Positions 1-9,224 of a stretch of DNA of 64,000 bases are shown here, piece after piece. This stretch comes from an uncultured Pelagibacteraceae bacterium (lineage in GTDB: Bacteria; Pseudomonadota; Alphaproteobacteria; Pelagibacterales; Pelagibacteraceae): assembly GCA_902582315.1 (NCBI GenBank), contig CACHRP010000003.1, forward strand, positions 1 through 64,000. The letters run 5' to 3'. The notes beneath the pieces were generated by a model. It was given only the letters and a program-made list of their open reading frames with translations. It ran no database searches and was not told the origin of the DNA. Every line of letters starts with the position of its first letter. The first letter of the stretch is position 1. The position numbers were made by a program, and so were the translations under genes.

Positions 1-368
1 GGGTGGGGTATTTTTAAATCAATATTGCTAAATAGTAAATTTTTTTGTGAATAATCTATTATATCAATATCACAAATTCGTGGAGCATTTTTATAAGATT
101 TTGATCTTCCTAAAGATTTTTCAATTTCTTTGACAAATATAAATAATTCACTTGGATTAAAGGTTGTGATGCATTTTAAAACAATGTTTAAAAAATATGG
201 ATTTTTTTTATTAGGCCATGAATCTGTTCTATAATAGCTAGAGGACGATATAATTTTAATTTTTTCATTTGAGTTTATCAAATACTTTGACTTCTCTATA
301 TTGTGTTGTCTATTACCAAGGTTTGATCCTACAGCTAATATGATATTTTTAGCTTGTTTTACGAACAT
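1..368 (-). CDS. folK: 2-amino-4-hydroxy-6-hydroxymethyldihydropteridine pyrophosphokinase (HPPK), partial
   Basis: Transfers pyrophosphate from ATP to 6-hydroxymethyl-7,8-dihydropterin in cytoplasmic folate synthesis. The frame reads [10 protein letters not shown] near the N-terminus and [12 protein letters not shown] around residues 97-108, the HPPK signature with its Mg-binding Asp-x-Asp. About 122 codons are visible; the C-terminus lies beyond base 1. The ATG at 368-366 is chosen because the HPPK homology starts about ten residues later. The gene overlaps the 3' end of the frame-corrected smpB by 20 bases, and in the sequence as given the smpB frame runs into it without a stop. Folate is the C1 acceptor for the sarcosine oxidase encoded nearby, but co-regulation is not shown. 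Confidence 0.85.
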   Translation of the reverse strand, partial: MFVKQAKNIILAVGSNLGNRQHNIEKSKYLINSNEKIKIISSSSYYRTDSWPNKKNPYFLNIVLKCITTFNPSELFIFVKEIEKSLGRSKSYKNAPRICDIDIIDYSQKNLLFSNIDLKIPH

Positions 369-818
369 ACCTAGCCCTATATCTATTCCAGTCTCTTGTT
401 TTTTTGTTTGTCTTTTATCGTACTGCTTTTTACCTTTGGCAACTGCAATTTCAATTTTTGCTTTACCTTTTTTAAGATATAATTTTGTAGGAATTAAGGT
501 AAAACCTTCTCTATTAACCTTGCCGATTAATTTATTAATTTCTTTTTTGTTAAAAAGAAGTTTTCGATCATCCATAGGATTATGATCTGAATAACTTGCC
601 TGCTTATAGGAAGAAATGTGAGCATTAATTAAAATTATTTCACCATCTCTTTCAATTGCGTATGCATCCGAGATATTAACTTTTCCAGATCTAATAGATT
701 TTATTTCAGATCCCTTTAACACTAATCCAGCCTCATAGATATTTTCAAAAAAAAAATTAAAACTCGCTTTACGATTAAGAGAAATTATTTTTAAACCAGG
801 ACTGGTCTTCTGTTTCAT
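349..818 (-). CDS. smpB: SsrA-binding protein SmpB, frame broken in an A7 tract
   Basis: SmpB binds tmRNA and delivers it to stalled ribosomes in trans-translation. The core is clear: [15 protein letters not shown] near residue 32, a [11 protein letters not shown] segment, and KGKKQYDKR near residue 130. Just after DKR the frame meets seven A residues (T-run at 399-405 on the plus strand). As given, the frame continues with no stop straight into folK. Moving to the -1 frame (equivalent to one more A) gives [12 protein letters not shown] and a stop at 351-349, a product of 156 residues. That length and the DKR-x5-RDW spacing match the normal SmpB tail (E. coli DKR-x5-REW). The start ATG (818-816) overlaps the dapA stop by one base. 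Either a homopolymer error, a real indel or slippage could explain this. Confidence 0.85.
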
Positions 819-1702
819 TAACTTAATAAGTTAGCTGAGGAAAGTGCCTTTTTAACTTGATCTTCAGTTTCTTTTTTTATTTTAACTAAAGGAAGTCTTA
901 TTTCATCACCACATAAACCTAGAAGCTTTGCAGCATATTTAACCGGTGCAGGATTACTTTCTATGAATAAAGATTTGTGAATTGGTTGTAATATTTGATC
1001 TATTCTTTCTGCTTCCTTAATTTCATTATCAGTTTTAGATTTAGAATATTTTTGAAAGTCAGAACATAATTTAGGAGCAATGTTTGCTGTAACAGAAATA
1101 ATACCCACCCCTCCTCTTCTATTAAATTCAAGAGCAAATCCATCTTCTCCAGTTAATTGAATAAAATCTGGTCCTAGTTTCTTTAGGGTTGCGTCAATTC
1201 TATTTGGATCACCAGTTGCATCCTTTACACCAGCGATATTTTTTAACTCAAATAACCTAGCCATTGTATCAACTGACATATCAATGACACATCTGCTAGG
1301 AATGTTATAAATTATAATTGGTAAACTTGTATTATCATTTATTGCCTTGTAGTGCTGATACAAACCCTCTTGGGTAGGCTTATTATAATATGGTGTTACT
1401 ATTAGAGCACCATTAGCCCCAACTTTTTCTGCATGCTTTGTTAGAGAGATTGCTTCTTCTGTTGAATTTGAACCAGTACCTGCAATAACAGGTATTTTTC
1501 CATTACTTTCTTTAATACAAAGTTCTATCACTTGTTCGTGCTCTTCGTGATTTAAGGTTGGAGACTCACCTGTGGTGCCTGCTGGCACAAGTCCATGGGT
1601 CCCATTTTCAAGATGAAAATGAATAAGTTTTACATATGCTTCTTTATCAAGCTTATTGTCCTTAAATGGTGTGATTAATGCAACATTTGAACCTTTGAAC
1701 AT
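818..1702 (-). CDS. dapA: 4-hydroxy-tetrahydrodipicolinate synthase
   Basis: Condenses pyruvate with aspartate semialdehyde, the first committed step to diaminopimelate and lysine. The protein is 294 residues, the usual length, and a TIM-barrel class I aldolase: GTTGES at 42-47, Tyr132 in IIYNIPSR, and the Schiff-base lysine K160 in AGVKDATGD. It is the first gene of a minus-strand set dapA-smpB-folK, with a TAATG-type stop/start overlap to smpB that suggests coupled translation. It diverges from the lytic transglycosylase across 42 bases, so a cell-wall precursor gene and a wall-remodelling gene share one short promoter region. DapA relatives that act on other 2-keto acids exist, but the residues listed fit DapA. 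Confidence 0.93.
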   Translation of the reverse strand: MFKGSNVALITPFKDNKLDKEAYVKLIHFHLENGTHGLVPAGTTGESPTLNHEEHEQVIELCIKESNGKIPVIAGTGSNSTEEAISLTKHAEKVGANGALIVTPYYNKPTQEGLYQHYKAINDNTSLPIIIYNIPSRCVIDMSVDTMARLFELKNIAGVKDATGDPNRIDATLKKLGPDFIQLTGEDGFALEFNRRGGVGIISVTANIAPKLCSDFQKYSKSKTDNEIKEAERIDQILQPIHKSLFIESNPAPVKYAAKLLGLCGDEIRLPLVKIKKETEDQVKKALSSANLLS

Positions 1703-1744
1703 AAATACTTATAGCATATATATCGTATAAATAGATACGAAATT

Positions 1745-3967
1745 ATGAAAAAATTTTATTTTTTATTTTTCACATCAATATTATTTTTAACTGTAGCAGA
1801 ACATGTTTTTTCAGAAGAAAAAAATATATTTCCAAAGAAAAAACCTATTTTAGTTCCTGAAATAAAAGAAAAAAAGTTATCAAAAAATATTTTATTACCT
1901 ATTAAAAAACCTGCTAAAAAAGACAAAAAGGAAAGTAAAAAAGAGGAAACTGTCAAAGGGACAAAAACAACAACTAAATTGGGTATAATTGTACCAAAAA
2001 ACAAGCCTAAAATTGTATCAAAAAAAATCAAAACAGCTGAAGTTAAATCAAAATATTTCTCTAAGAAAAAATTTAGACTTGCACAAAAGTCAATAGAAGC
2101 TTTTGAGAAAGGAAGATGGACTGAGGCTTTATCGTTGGCAAAAAAATCAAAAGATAAAAGTATTTATAACTTTGTTCAATGGAGACATTTATTGACTAGA
2201 GGAAATAAGGCAAGTTACTATGATTACCAACAATTTATTTTAGATAACCCAGATTACCCACGAATAGGAAGAATAAAGTTTTTGTCTGAGCATAAATTAT
2301 CAACTGAAAAAATTTCACCAAGTAAAATAATATCATTATTTGAGAATGAAGATCCTTTAAGTGGATATGGTGAAATGATTTATGGAGAAAGTTTAATTTC
2401 TCAAGGTAGATACGATGACGGTGTTGAATTAATTAAAAAAGGTTGGATTACCGCAAAACTAACCAAAAGCGATTTAAGATATTTTAGAAAAAAGTATAAA
2501 AAATATCTTAATAAACAAGATTATATTAAGAGAGCTGATTATCTTGCATGGGAAAATAAATATTGGGATTTACAGAGAATGTTACGATATCTTCCTAAAG
2601 ACGAACAACTATTATATACAGCACGACAATTATTAATGAGCAGATCCTATGGTGTAGATAATGCTATTTCTAAAGTACCGCAAAGATATAAGAATGACCC
2701 TGGATTGAATTACGATAGACTTAAATGGAGAAGAAAAAGAGGAAGAGTGGACTCATCTTTAGAAATATTATTAAAAGTAAAAAATAATAAAGATTACTTA
2801 GTTAGGCCCGATAAATGGTGGGTTGAAAGAGAAATTATATCTAGATCATTAATTTATAAAAAAAAATATGAATTAGCATATAAAATTTCTAGCAATCACG
2901 CACTTTCAGAGGGACCGGAATTTGCAGCTGCAGAATGGATGAGTGGTTGGATTGCACTAAGTTTTTTAAATGATCCAATATTAGCAATTGAGCACTTTGA
3001 AAATTTTTATAACTCTGTAGGTTATCCTATTAGTCTTTCTAGAGGAGCTTTTTGGCTTGGCAGATCATACGAACAAATTGGAAATGCTAAACTTATGGAA
3101 AAATGGTATCAAGAATCTGCAAAATTTCCAACAACTTATTATGGACAACTTTCATTTATGAAAGTCTATCCAGATAAAAAGTATGAACTTAATATGGATG
3201 AAAATTTTGATAAAGATTATAAAAAAAAATTTTTTGATAAAGATTTAGTAAAAATTGTATACCTTCTTGATGAATTAAATAAGTCAAAATATACTAAATT
3301 TATATTACGTGGTTTAGCAAATGATAATATAGATAAAGGAAGTGAAATATTTGCTGCTGAATTAGCAACAAATATTTCTCGTTATGATTTTGCAATTCAA
3401 ATTGCTAAACTCGCCTCATATGAAAAAAGATTTATAAATAATTATAATTATCCAATCATAAGTACGCCTAAACTAATTAATGGAAGAAAAATTCCCGATA
3501 GTGCATTTATATTATCAATAATTCGGCAAGAAAGTGAATTTGATATATCAGCAAACAGTTCAGCCGGGGCAAGAGGTTTAATGCAATTAATGACCTACAC
3601 AGCAAAAGTGGTTGCAAAACAAGCTAAACTTCCTTATTCAAAATCTAGATTAACTACCGATCCAGAATATAATATTAATTTAGGTTCCCATTACATAGCT
3701 GGGCTTATACTAGAATATGAAGGTTCCTATCCATTTGCTATAGCAGCATACAACGCTGGACCAAAGAGAGTTAAGTATTGGAAAAGAATAAATAAAAATC
3801 CTCAGAAAAAACAAGTTGATTATGTCGACTGGATAGAATTGATAAAATTTAAAGAAACAAGAAATTACGTCCAGAGAGTTCTAGAAAATTATAATGTGTA
3901 CAATTACATAGTTCAGAAGAAACCAGTCGAAATTATTGATTTTTTCAAGAATAAACCACTTTATTAA
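1745..3967 (+). CDS. slt: Soluble lytic murein transglycosylase, Slt70-like
   Basis: Periplasmic enzyme cleaving the MurNAc-GlcNAc bond of peptidoglycan to give 1,6-anhydro ends. The 740 residues comprise an N-terminal signal peptide (hydrophobic to about residue 23), a Lys/Pro-rich low-complexity stretch (about 25-100) with recurring PKKKP/KNKP-type motifs, a helical superhelix-like region (about 110-560) and a C-terminal SLT domain. The domain holds the motif IIRQESEF with catalytic Glu596, then SSAGARGLMQLM and the IAAYNAGP motif, all typical of family 1 transglycosylases. The Lys/Pro-rich segment is not part of E. coli Slt70 and may be a flexible or wall-binding linker (inference). The start ATG leads directly into the signal peptide. 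Confidence 0.92.
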   Translation: MKKFYFLFFTSILFLTVAEHVFSEEKNIFPKKKPILVPEIKEKKLSKNILLPIKKPAKKDKKESKKEETVKGTKTTTKLGIIVPKNKPKIVSKKIKTAEVKSKYFSKKKFRLAQKSIEAFEKGRWTEALSLAKKSKDKSIYNFVQWRHLLTRGNKASYYDYQQFILDNPDYPRIGRIKFLSEHKLSTEKISPSKIISLFENEDPLSGYGEMIYGESLISQGRYDDGVELIKKGWITAKLTKSDLRYFRKKYKKYLNKQDYIKRADYLAWENKYWDLQRMLRYLPKDEQLLYTARQLLMSRSYGVDNAISKVPQRYKNDPGLNYDRLKWRRKRGRVDSSLEILLKVKNNKDYLVRPDKWWVEREIISRSLIYKKKYELAYKISSNHALSEGPEFAAAEWMSGWIALSFLNDPILAIEHFENFYNSVGYPISLSRGAFWLGRSYEQIGNAKLMEKWYQESAKFPTTYYGQLSFMKVYPDKKYELNMDENFDKDYKKKFFDKDLVKIVYLLDELNKSKYTKFILRGLANDNIDKGSEIFAAELATNISRYDFAIQIAKLASYEKRFINNYNYPIISTPKLINGRKIPDSAFILSIIRQESEFDISANSSAGARGLMQLMTYTAKVVAKQAKLPYSKSRLTTDPEYNINLGSHYIAGLILEYEGSYPFAIAAYNAGPKRVKYWKRINKNPQKKQVDYVDWIELIKFKETRNYVQRVLENYNVYNYIVQKKPVEIIDFFKNKPLY

Positions 3968-4062
3968 TGGCGGAAGGAGAGGGATTCGAACCCTCGGTAC
4001 ACCTTTTCAAGCGTACGGCGGTTTAGCAAACCGCTGGTTTAAACCAGCTCACCCATCCTTCC
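3968..4062 (-). tRNA. tRNA-Ser(GCU)
   Basis: 95-base class II tRNA with encoded CCA. The acceptor GGAAGGA pairs with TCCTTCC, the anticodon loop reads TTGCTAA with anticodon GCT, a long variable arm is present and the T loop is TTCGAAT. It lies between the convergent end of slt and the divergent sox operon, so its promoter must lie in the 63 bases shared with soxB. Confidence 0.96.
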
Positions 4063-4077
4063 GTATTACCCTGTGTA

Positions 4078-4112
4078 ACTTGAAATCATTGAATATTCAA
4101 TATTAATCAAGT
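4078..4112. repeat. Nested inverted repeat in the tRNA-Ser/soxB divergent promoter region
   Basis: A perfect 14-base palindrome, ATTGAATATTCAAT (4088-4101), is flanked by a second inverted pair, ACTTGA (4078-4083) and TCAAGT (4107-4112), with nearly the same centre. It ends 13 bases before the soxB start. Palindromes of this type are common operators for dimeric regulators, and the position would let it control the sox operon or the divergent tRNA. The symmetry is seen; the operator role is inferred. Confidence 0.4.
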
Positions 4113-4125
4113 AATTTCATCAAAA

Positions 4126-5379
4126 ATGAAAAACAAATATTCTATATTTTCGCTAATTAAAAATGCTTTTAGCGGCCACGAAAATTGGCAAAGAGCATGG
4201 CGTGATCCTGAACCAAAAAAAGAATATGATGCGATAATCGTAGGTGGTGGAGGACATGGATTGGCAACAGCATATTATTTGGCAAAAAAACACAAAATGA
4301 CAAATATAGCTGTTGTTGAAAAAGGTTGGATTGGTGGTGGAAATACGGGAAGAAATACAACTATTATAAGATCAAATTATTTGTGGGATGCTAGTGCAGG
4401 ATTATACGACCACGCACTTAAAATTTGGGAAAGTTTATCTCAAGAACTTAATTATAATGTGATGTTCAGTCAAAGAGGTGTTATGAATTTAGCACATAAC
4501 CTTCAAGATGTTCGAGATCTTAAAAGAAGAACGCATGCAAACAGATTAAATGGTATAGATGCTGTTTGGTTAAATACTGATGAAGTAAAAAAATTCTGTC
4601 CAATCATAAATACTTCTCCAGACATTAGGTATCCAGTTTTAGGTGGTACATTACAAAAAAGAGCTGGTACAGCGCGTCATGATGCTGTTGCTTGGGGATA
4701 CGCTAGAGGAGCGGATCAGCTTGGTGTAGATATAATTCAGAATTGCGAAGTTAAAGGAATTAAAAGAGATGGTGATCAAGTCATTGGTATTGATACATCC
4801 AAAGGGTACATAAAATCAAAAAAAATTGGAGTAGTTGCTGCAGGTCATTCAAGTGTAATAGCAAATATGGCTGGTTTAAAATTACCACTTGAAAGCAAAC
4901 CACTTCAAGCTTTGGTATCTGAGCCAGTTAAACCAATTATTGATACAGTCGTGATGTCAAATGCTGTTCATGCTTATGTTAGTCAGTCCGATAAAGGTGA
5001 ATTAGTTATTGGTGCTGGAACAGACTCATATGTATCTTATACTCAAAAAGGAAGTCATAATATTGTGGAGGAGACTTTAAGAGCAATATTAGAACTGTAT
5101 CCTATTTTTAGTAGAATGAAAATGCTAAGACAATGGGGAGGTATAGTTGATATATGTCCTGATGCAAGCCCAATAATAAGTAAAACACAAGTCAAAGGTC
5201 TTTATTTCAATTGTGGCTGGGGTACCGGTGGTTTTAAAGCAACACCAGGCTCTGGAGATCTTTTTGCTCACACCATCGCAAATGATGAACCACATAAATT
5301 AAATGCGGCATTTAATATAAATAGATTTGTAAGTGGCGACCTTGTAGATGAACATGGCGCAGCAGCGGTTGCACACTAA
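4126..5379 (+). CDS. soxB: Sarcosine oxidase, beta subunit
   Basis: Flavoprotein subunit of heterotetrameric sarcosine oxidase, which converts sarcosine, O2 and tetrahydrofolate into glycine, H2O2 and 5,10-methylene-THF in the cytoplasm. The N-terminal dinucleotide fold [20 protein letters not shown] (residues 34-53) binds FAD; a DAO-type oxidoreductase fold follows, with [15 protein letters not shown] and the C-terminal [19 protein letters not shown]-contact motif. In characterised enzymes this subunit also carries covalent FMN. The 417-residue length is normal. It is the first gene of soxB-soxD-soxA-soxG, with two bases before soxD. The subunit set separates it from monomeric sarcosine oxidase and dimethylglycine dehydrogenase. 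Confidence 0.95.
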   Translation: MKNKYSIFSLIKNAFSGHENWQRAWRDPEPKKEYDAIIVGGGGHGLATAYYLAKKHKMTNIAVVEKGWIGGGNTGRNTTIIRSNYLWDASAGLYDHALKIWESLSQELNYNVMFSQRGVMNLAHNLQDVRDLKRRTHANRLNGIDAVWLNTDEVKKFCPIINTSPDIRYPVLGGTLQKRAGTARHDAVAWGYARGADQLGVDIIQNCEVKGIKRDGDQVIGIDTSKGYIKSKKIGVVAAGHSSVIANMAGLKLPLESKPLQALVSEPVKPIIDTVVMSNAVHAYVSQSDKGELVIGAGTDSYVSYTQKGSHNIVEETLRAILELYPIFSRMKMLRQWGGIVDICPDASPIISKTQVKGLYFNCGWGTGGFKATPGSGDLFAHTIANDEPHKLNAAFNINRFVSGDLVDEHGAAAVAH

Positions 5380-5381
5380 AG

Positions 5382-5660
5382 ATGTTTATAATTAATTGCC
5401 CTTATTGTGGAGAAAGAGATCAAACAGAATTTTCATCGGGTGGTGAAGCACACATAGTGAGACCTAAACAACCAACAGAACTAAGTGACGATGAATGGGC
5501 TGAGTTTTTATTCATGAGAAAAAATATAAAAGGAATTCAATTTGAAAGATGGAACCACAGTCATGGCTGTAGAAAATGGTTTAACGTAGTTAGAGACACT
5601 TCTAATGATAAAATTCATGCAGTTTATAAAATGGGTGAAAAACCCCCGGCAAATAAATAA
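5382..5660 (+). CDS. soxD: Sarcosine oxidase, delta subunit
   Basis: Small zinc-binding subunit of heterotetrameric sarcosine oxidase. The 92 residues start with INCPYCGERD, giving a Cys-x2-Cys pair at residues 6 and 9, and contain NHSHGCRKWFNVVRD with a further Cys and nearby His residues, the pattern that holds zinc in the known structures. The final base of its stop codon is the first base of the soxA start (TAATG), suggesting coupled translation and equal amounts of the two subunits. It has no catalytic role of its own. Confidence 0.94.
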   Translation: MFIINCPYCGERDQTEFSSGGEAHIVRPKQPTELSDDEWAEFLFMRKNIKGIQFERWNHSHGCRKWFNVVRDTSNDKIHAVYKMGEKPPANK

Positions 5661-8600
5661 TGTCTCAAGAATTAAGAATAAACAATAATAAATTCATTGA
5701 TCAGACAACTAGATTATCTTTTAAATTTAATGGTGAAAAATTATATGGTTACAAAGGAGATACTTTAGCCTCTGCATTATTAGCTAATAATATACATTTG
5801 GTAGGTAGGAGCTTCAAATATCATAGACCAAGAGGAATAATGACATGTGGATCTGAAGAGCCAAATGCAATTGTACAAATTGGAAACGATCCATCACTTA
5901 CAGACCCAAATGTTAGAGCTACTGAAATAGAACTTTACGAAGGTTTAGAAGCATTCAGTCAAAATTGTTGGCCTAATGTAAAATTTGACATTGGTGGTAT
6001 AAACAACTTTTTGTCCCCTCTTCTGCCAGCTGGATTTTATTATAAAACATTTATGTGGCCTGCCAGTTTTTGGGAAAAATACGAATTTTTTATACGTCAT
6101 TCAGCGGGACTTGGTAAATCACCAAGCAAACCTGATCCAGATATATACGATCACAAATATTATCACTGTGATGTATTAGTTGTTGGTGGAGGTATTTCAG
6201 GCATAATGGCTGCAAAATTATCAGCTGAAAATAATAATGAGACATTGCTACTTGATGATAAAAATACTTTAGGAGGTGCAACAATTTATCAAAATAATGA
6301 TTGTTTTCAAATTGACGGCACTCATACAAATTATTGGTTAGAAAAAGAAATTAATAAAATTAAAAATATTAAAAATTTAACTATTAAAACAAGAACAAGT
6401 TTAGCGGCTTATCATGGATATAATTATTTATTGGCTAAGGAAAATCTAACTGATCATTTAAGCCCAGATGAAAGAAAGGGTAAAATAAGACAAAGACTTT
6501 GGAAAATAAGAGCTAAAAAAGTTATAATTGCAACTGGTTCTATAGAAAGACCATTAATTTTTAATAATAACGACAGACCTGGTATTATGCTTTCATCTGC
6601 AATTAAGAAATTTATCGATTTTTATGGTGTAAAAGCAGGAAAAGAAATCTCATTATTTACTAATAATGATAGCGCTTACGAAACAGCAATTTCGTTGAAG
6701 AAAAGTGGAGTAAATATTGTATCTATTATTGATATTAGAGATAAATCATCATCAAAAATTGTTAAAGAAGTAGAGAAACATAAAATAAAAATTTATTGGA
6801 AACATACAATTGTAAATACTGAAGGCTATAGAAGAATTAGTTTTATTGAAATTATGAAACTATCAGATGATGGGTCTGGTGTAATAGGAAAAAAAATTAA
6901 ATTAAAAACAGATTGCTTGGGGATTTCAGGTGGTTGGACACCAATGGTTCATTTATTCACACAATCTGGTGGAAAATTAAAATTTAGATCAGATGATAAT
7001 GTTTTTTTACCAGACAAGAATAAAACCCCATCGGATCAAATAAGTATAGGATCATGTAATGGAGATTTTGATATTAAAGATATAATTTTAAACTCTAATA
7101 AAGCTGTTAAAACATTTTTAGGTATTGAAAATTCATCCTTTGATAATCTAAAAGTTGAGTCATCAAAAGAGGAAATGAAGAGAAATATTTGGTTGCTACC
7201 TTCAGATAAACCGATCGGAAAAACAAAACCCTTTTTAGATTTTCAAAACGACTCTACAGCAAAAGATGTCAAACTTGCATTGCGTGAAGGATTCAAATCT
7301 ATTGAACATGTAAAAAGATATACAACAACTGGAATGGGCACTGATCAAGGAAAATTATCTAATATGCATGCTCTAGGTATTATAGCTGAAACCACTGGAA
7401 CAAATATGGGTGAGCTAGGTACAACAACTTTTAGACCTCCCTACACTCCTCTTACCTTCGGTGCAATTGTTGGAAGAAATGTTGGAGAATTTTTTGATCA
7501 TACAAGAAAAACTGCAATGCATAATTGGCATGTTCAAAATAAAGCTAAATTTGAAAATGTAGGTCAATGGAAAAGAGCCTGGTATTATCCAAAAAATGGT
7601 GAGACAATGTTTGAAGCAGTTCAAAGAGAAAGCAAAGCTGCTAGAGAAAGTGTTGGTATACTAGATGCTTCTACGCTTGGAAAGATTGATATTCAAGGCA
7701 CTGATGCATCAGAATTTTTAAATCGTGTATATACAAATGCTTGGTCAAAGTTAGCTATAGGCAAATGTAGATATGGTTTAATGTTAAATGAGGATGGAAT
7801 GGTTTATGATGACGGAGTAACTACAAGATTAGGTGAAAATCACTATATAATGACGACTACAACTGGTGGTGCAGCAAATGTACTTACTAAACTAGAGGAT
7901 TATCTTCAAACAGAGTGGCCTGAACTAGATGTTTATTTAACAACAGTTACTGATCATTTTTCAACAATAAGTATCTGTGGACCTAACTCGAAAAAAATAT
8001 TGAGTAAAGTCATACCGGATCTGGATCTATCAGATGAAAAATTTCCTCATATGTCTTTCAAAAATTCTATAATAGATGGAATTAAATGTAGGGTAATGAG
8101 GATTAGTTTCACAGGTGAGCATAGCTATGAAATAAATATTCAATCAAATTTCGCTAAACATGTTTGGGAATTGTGTATGGATGCTGGCAAAAATTATAAT
8201 ATAACTCCTTACGGTACTGAAACTATGCACCTTTTGAGAGCAGAAAAAGGATTTATAATTACTGGTCAAGATACGGATGGAACAATGACACCATCAGATT
8301 TACAAATGGATTGGATTATTGGTAAGAAAAAATTTGATTTTATTGGTAAAAGATCGCTTTATAGAAGCGATACAATAAGAGATGATAGAAAACAATTGGT
8401 AGGTCTTTTGACTGATGATCCTAAGGAGATTTTAGAGGAAGGTGCACAAATTGTTGAAAAGTTAAATCAAAAGCCTGTCGAGATGTTAGGGCATGTAACA
8501 TCGAGTTATTTTAGCCCAAATTTAAATAAATCAATTGCTTTAGCAGTAATGAAGAGTGGAAAAAAACTAAAAGGTAAAAAATTTTTTGTACCAATGGAAA

Positions 8601-8671
8601 ATAAAAACATTAACGTAACTGTTACTGACACAGTTTTTTTTGATAAGGAAAATAAAAGATTAAATGCTTAA
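5660..8671 (+). CDS. soxA: Sarcosine oxidase, alpha subunit
   Basis: Largest subunit (1003 residues) of heterotetrameric sarcosine oxidase. An N-terminal segment resembling a 2Fe-2S/ferredoxin fold (GDTLASALLANN, then GRSFKYHRPRGIMTCGSEEP) precedes a dinucleotide-binding domain from about residue 170 (DVLVVGGGISGIMAAKL), which holds NAD in known enzymes. From about residue 635 to the end is a GcvT-like aminomethyltransferase domain (GILDASTLGKIDIQG, then SFTGEHSYEINI) that passes the methyl-derived carbon to tetrahydrofolate. Its last 8 bases overlap soxG. The domain order is complete and gives no sign of degradation. Confidence 0.95.
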   Translation: MSQELRINNNKFIDQTTRLSFKFNGEKLYGYKGDTLASALLANNIHLVGRSFKYHRPRGIMTCGSEEPNAIVQIGNDPSLTDPNVRATEIELYEGLEAFSQNCWPNVKFDIGGINNFLSPLLPAGFYYKTFMWPASFWEKYEFFIRHSAGLGKSPSKPDPDIYDHKYYHCDVLVVGGGISGIMAAKLSAENNNETLLLDDKNTLGGATIYQNNDCFQIDGTHTNYWLEKEINKIKNIKNLTIKTRTSLAAYHGYNYLLAKENLTDHLSPDERKGKIRQRLWKIRAKKVIIATGSIERPLIFNNNDRPGIMLSSAIKKFIDFYGVKAGKEISLFTNNDSAYETAISLKKSGVNIVSIIDIRDKSSSKIVKEVEKHKIKIYWKHTIVNTEGYRRISFIEIMKLSDDGSGVIGKKIKLKTDCLGISGGWTPMVHLFTQSGGKLKFRSDDNVFLPDKNKTPSDQISIGSCNGDFDIKDIILNSNKAVKTFLGIENSSFDNLKVESSKEEMKRNIWLLPSDKPIGKTKPFLDFQNDSTAKDVKLALREGFKSIEHVKRYTTTGMGTDQGKLSNMHALGIIAETTGTNMGELGTTTFRPPYTPLTFGAIVGRNVGEFFDHTRKTAMHNWHVQNKAKFENVGQWKRAWYYPKNGETMFEAVQRESKAARESVGILDASTLGKIDIQGTDASEFLNRVYTNAWSKLAIGKCRYGLMLNEDGMVYDDGVTTRLGENHYIMTTTTGGAANVLTKLEDYLQTEWPELDVYLTTVTDHFSTISICGPNSKKILSKVIPDLDLSDEKFPHMSFKNSIIDGIKCRVMRISFTGEHSYEINIQSNFAKHVWELCMDAGKNYNITPYGTETMHLLRAEKGFIITGQDTDGTMTPSDLQMDWIIGKKKFDFIGKRSLYRSDTIRDDRKQLVGLLTDDPKEILEEGAQIVEKLNQKPVEMLGHVTSSYFSPNLNKSIALAVMKSGKKLKGKKFFVPMENKNINVTVTDTVFFDKENKRLNA

Positions 8672-9224
8672 TTTTGAAACTACAGTGCAAGATAGCAAAT
8701 CATATGGAGATCTAACTTTATCTGAGGTAGAACCTATTTTAAAAATTAACCTAAGAAGTAACAAAAGAGAATTTTCAACTAAAATAGGCAAACTTCTTTC
8801 AATCATACCACCTATAGAAGCAAATACCTCATCTAGTAATGAGGATTATTCTATTTTGTGGTTGAGCCCTGATGAGTGGTTAATTTATTCAAATAACAAA
8901 ATCTCATATGAACAACAAAATTTATTGGAAGAAAATTTATTTAAAAATATATCTAATATGAACCAAGGCTCAGTTACTAATGTTACAGATCATTGGGTAA
9001 TGATCAATCTTAAAGGTTCTAAAATTTATGATTTATTATCGAAATCTTCACCATATGATTTTAAAAACTTTAAAATGAAAAAAGGTTCTGTAGCTCAAAC
9101 TTTGTTAAATCATACTGATGTTATTTTACATAACATAGACGATAATAATTTAAATTTATTTGTGAGAAGGTCTTTTTCTGAAGATTTATGGCTGTGGATT
9201 AACGACAGCGCTCGTTTTCTCTAA
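8664..9224 (+). CDS. soxG: Sarcosine oxidase, gamma subunit
   Basis: Fourth subunit of heterotetrameric sarcosine oxidase, related to the folate-binding GcvT fold and placed against the alpha and beta subunits in known structures. The 186-residue protein is divergent in sequence, as this subunit usually is, but carries LWLSPDEWLIYS (about residues 67-78) and a C-terminal RRSFSEDLWLWINDSARF stretch typical of the family. It overlaps soxA by 8 bases at the start and the convergent MATE gene by 39 bases at the end, so no room remains for an intrinsic terminator between the two. Confidence 0.9.
   Translation: MLNFETTVQDSKSYGDLTLSEVEPILKINLRSNKREFSTKIGKLLSIIPPIEANTSSSNEDYSILWLSPDEWLIYSNNKISYEQQNLLEENLFKNISNMNQGSVTNVTDHWVMINLKGSKIYDLLSKSSPYDFKNFKMKKGSVAQTLLNHTDVILHNIDDNNLNLFVRRSFSEDLWLWINDSARFL

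Noticed and set aside
399-405. Programmed -1 frameshift in smpB as an established fact
   Set aside because: The heptamer fits, but no stimulatory Shine-Dalgarno or downstream stem is visible and a second poly(A) break occurs in panC, so a sequencing artefact is at least as likely; reported only as a finding.
301-585. 94-codon plus-strand open frame with hydrophobic residues
   Set aside because: It lies antisense to smpB and folK, whose protein motifs are clear; the hydrophobic look is an effect of the A+T-rich complementary strand.
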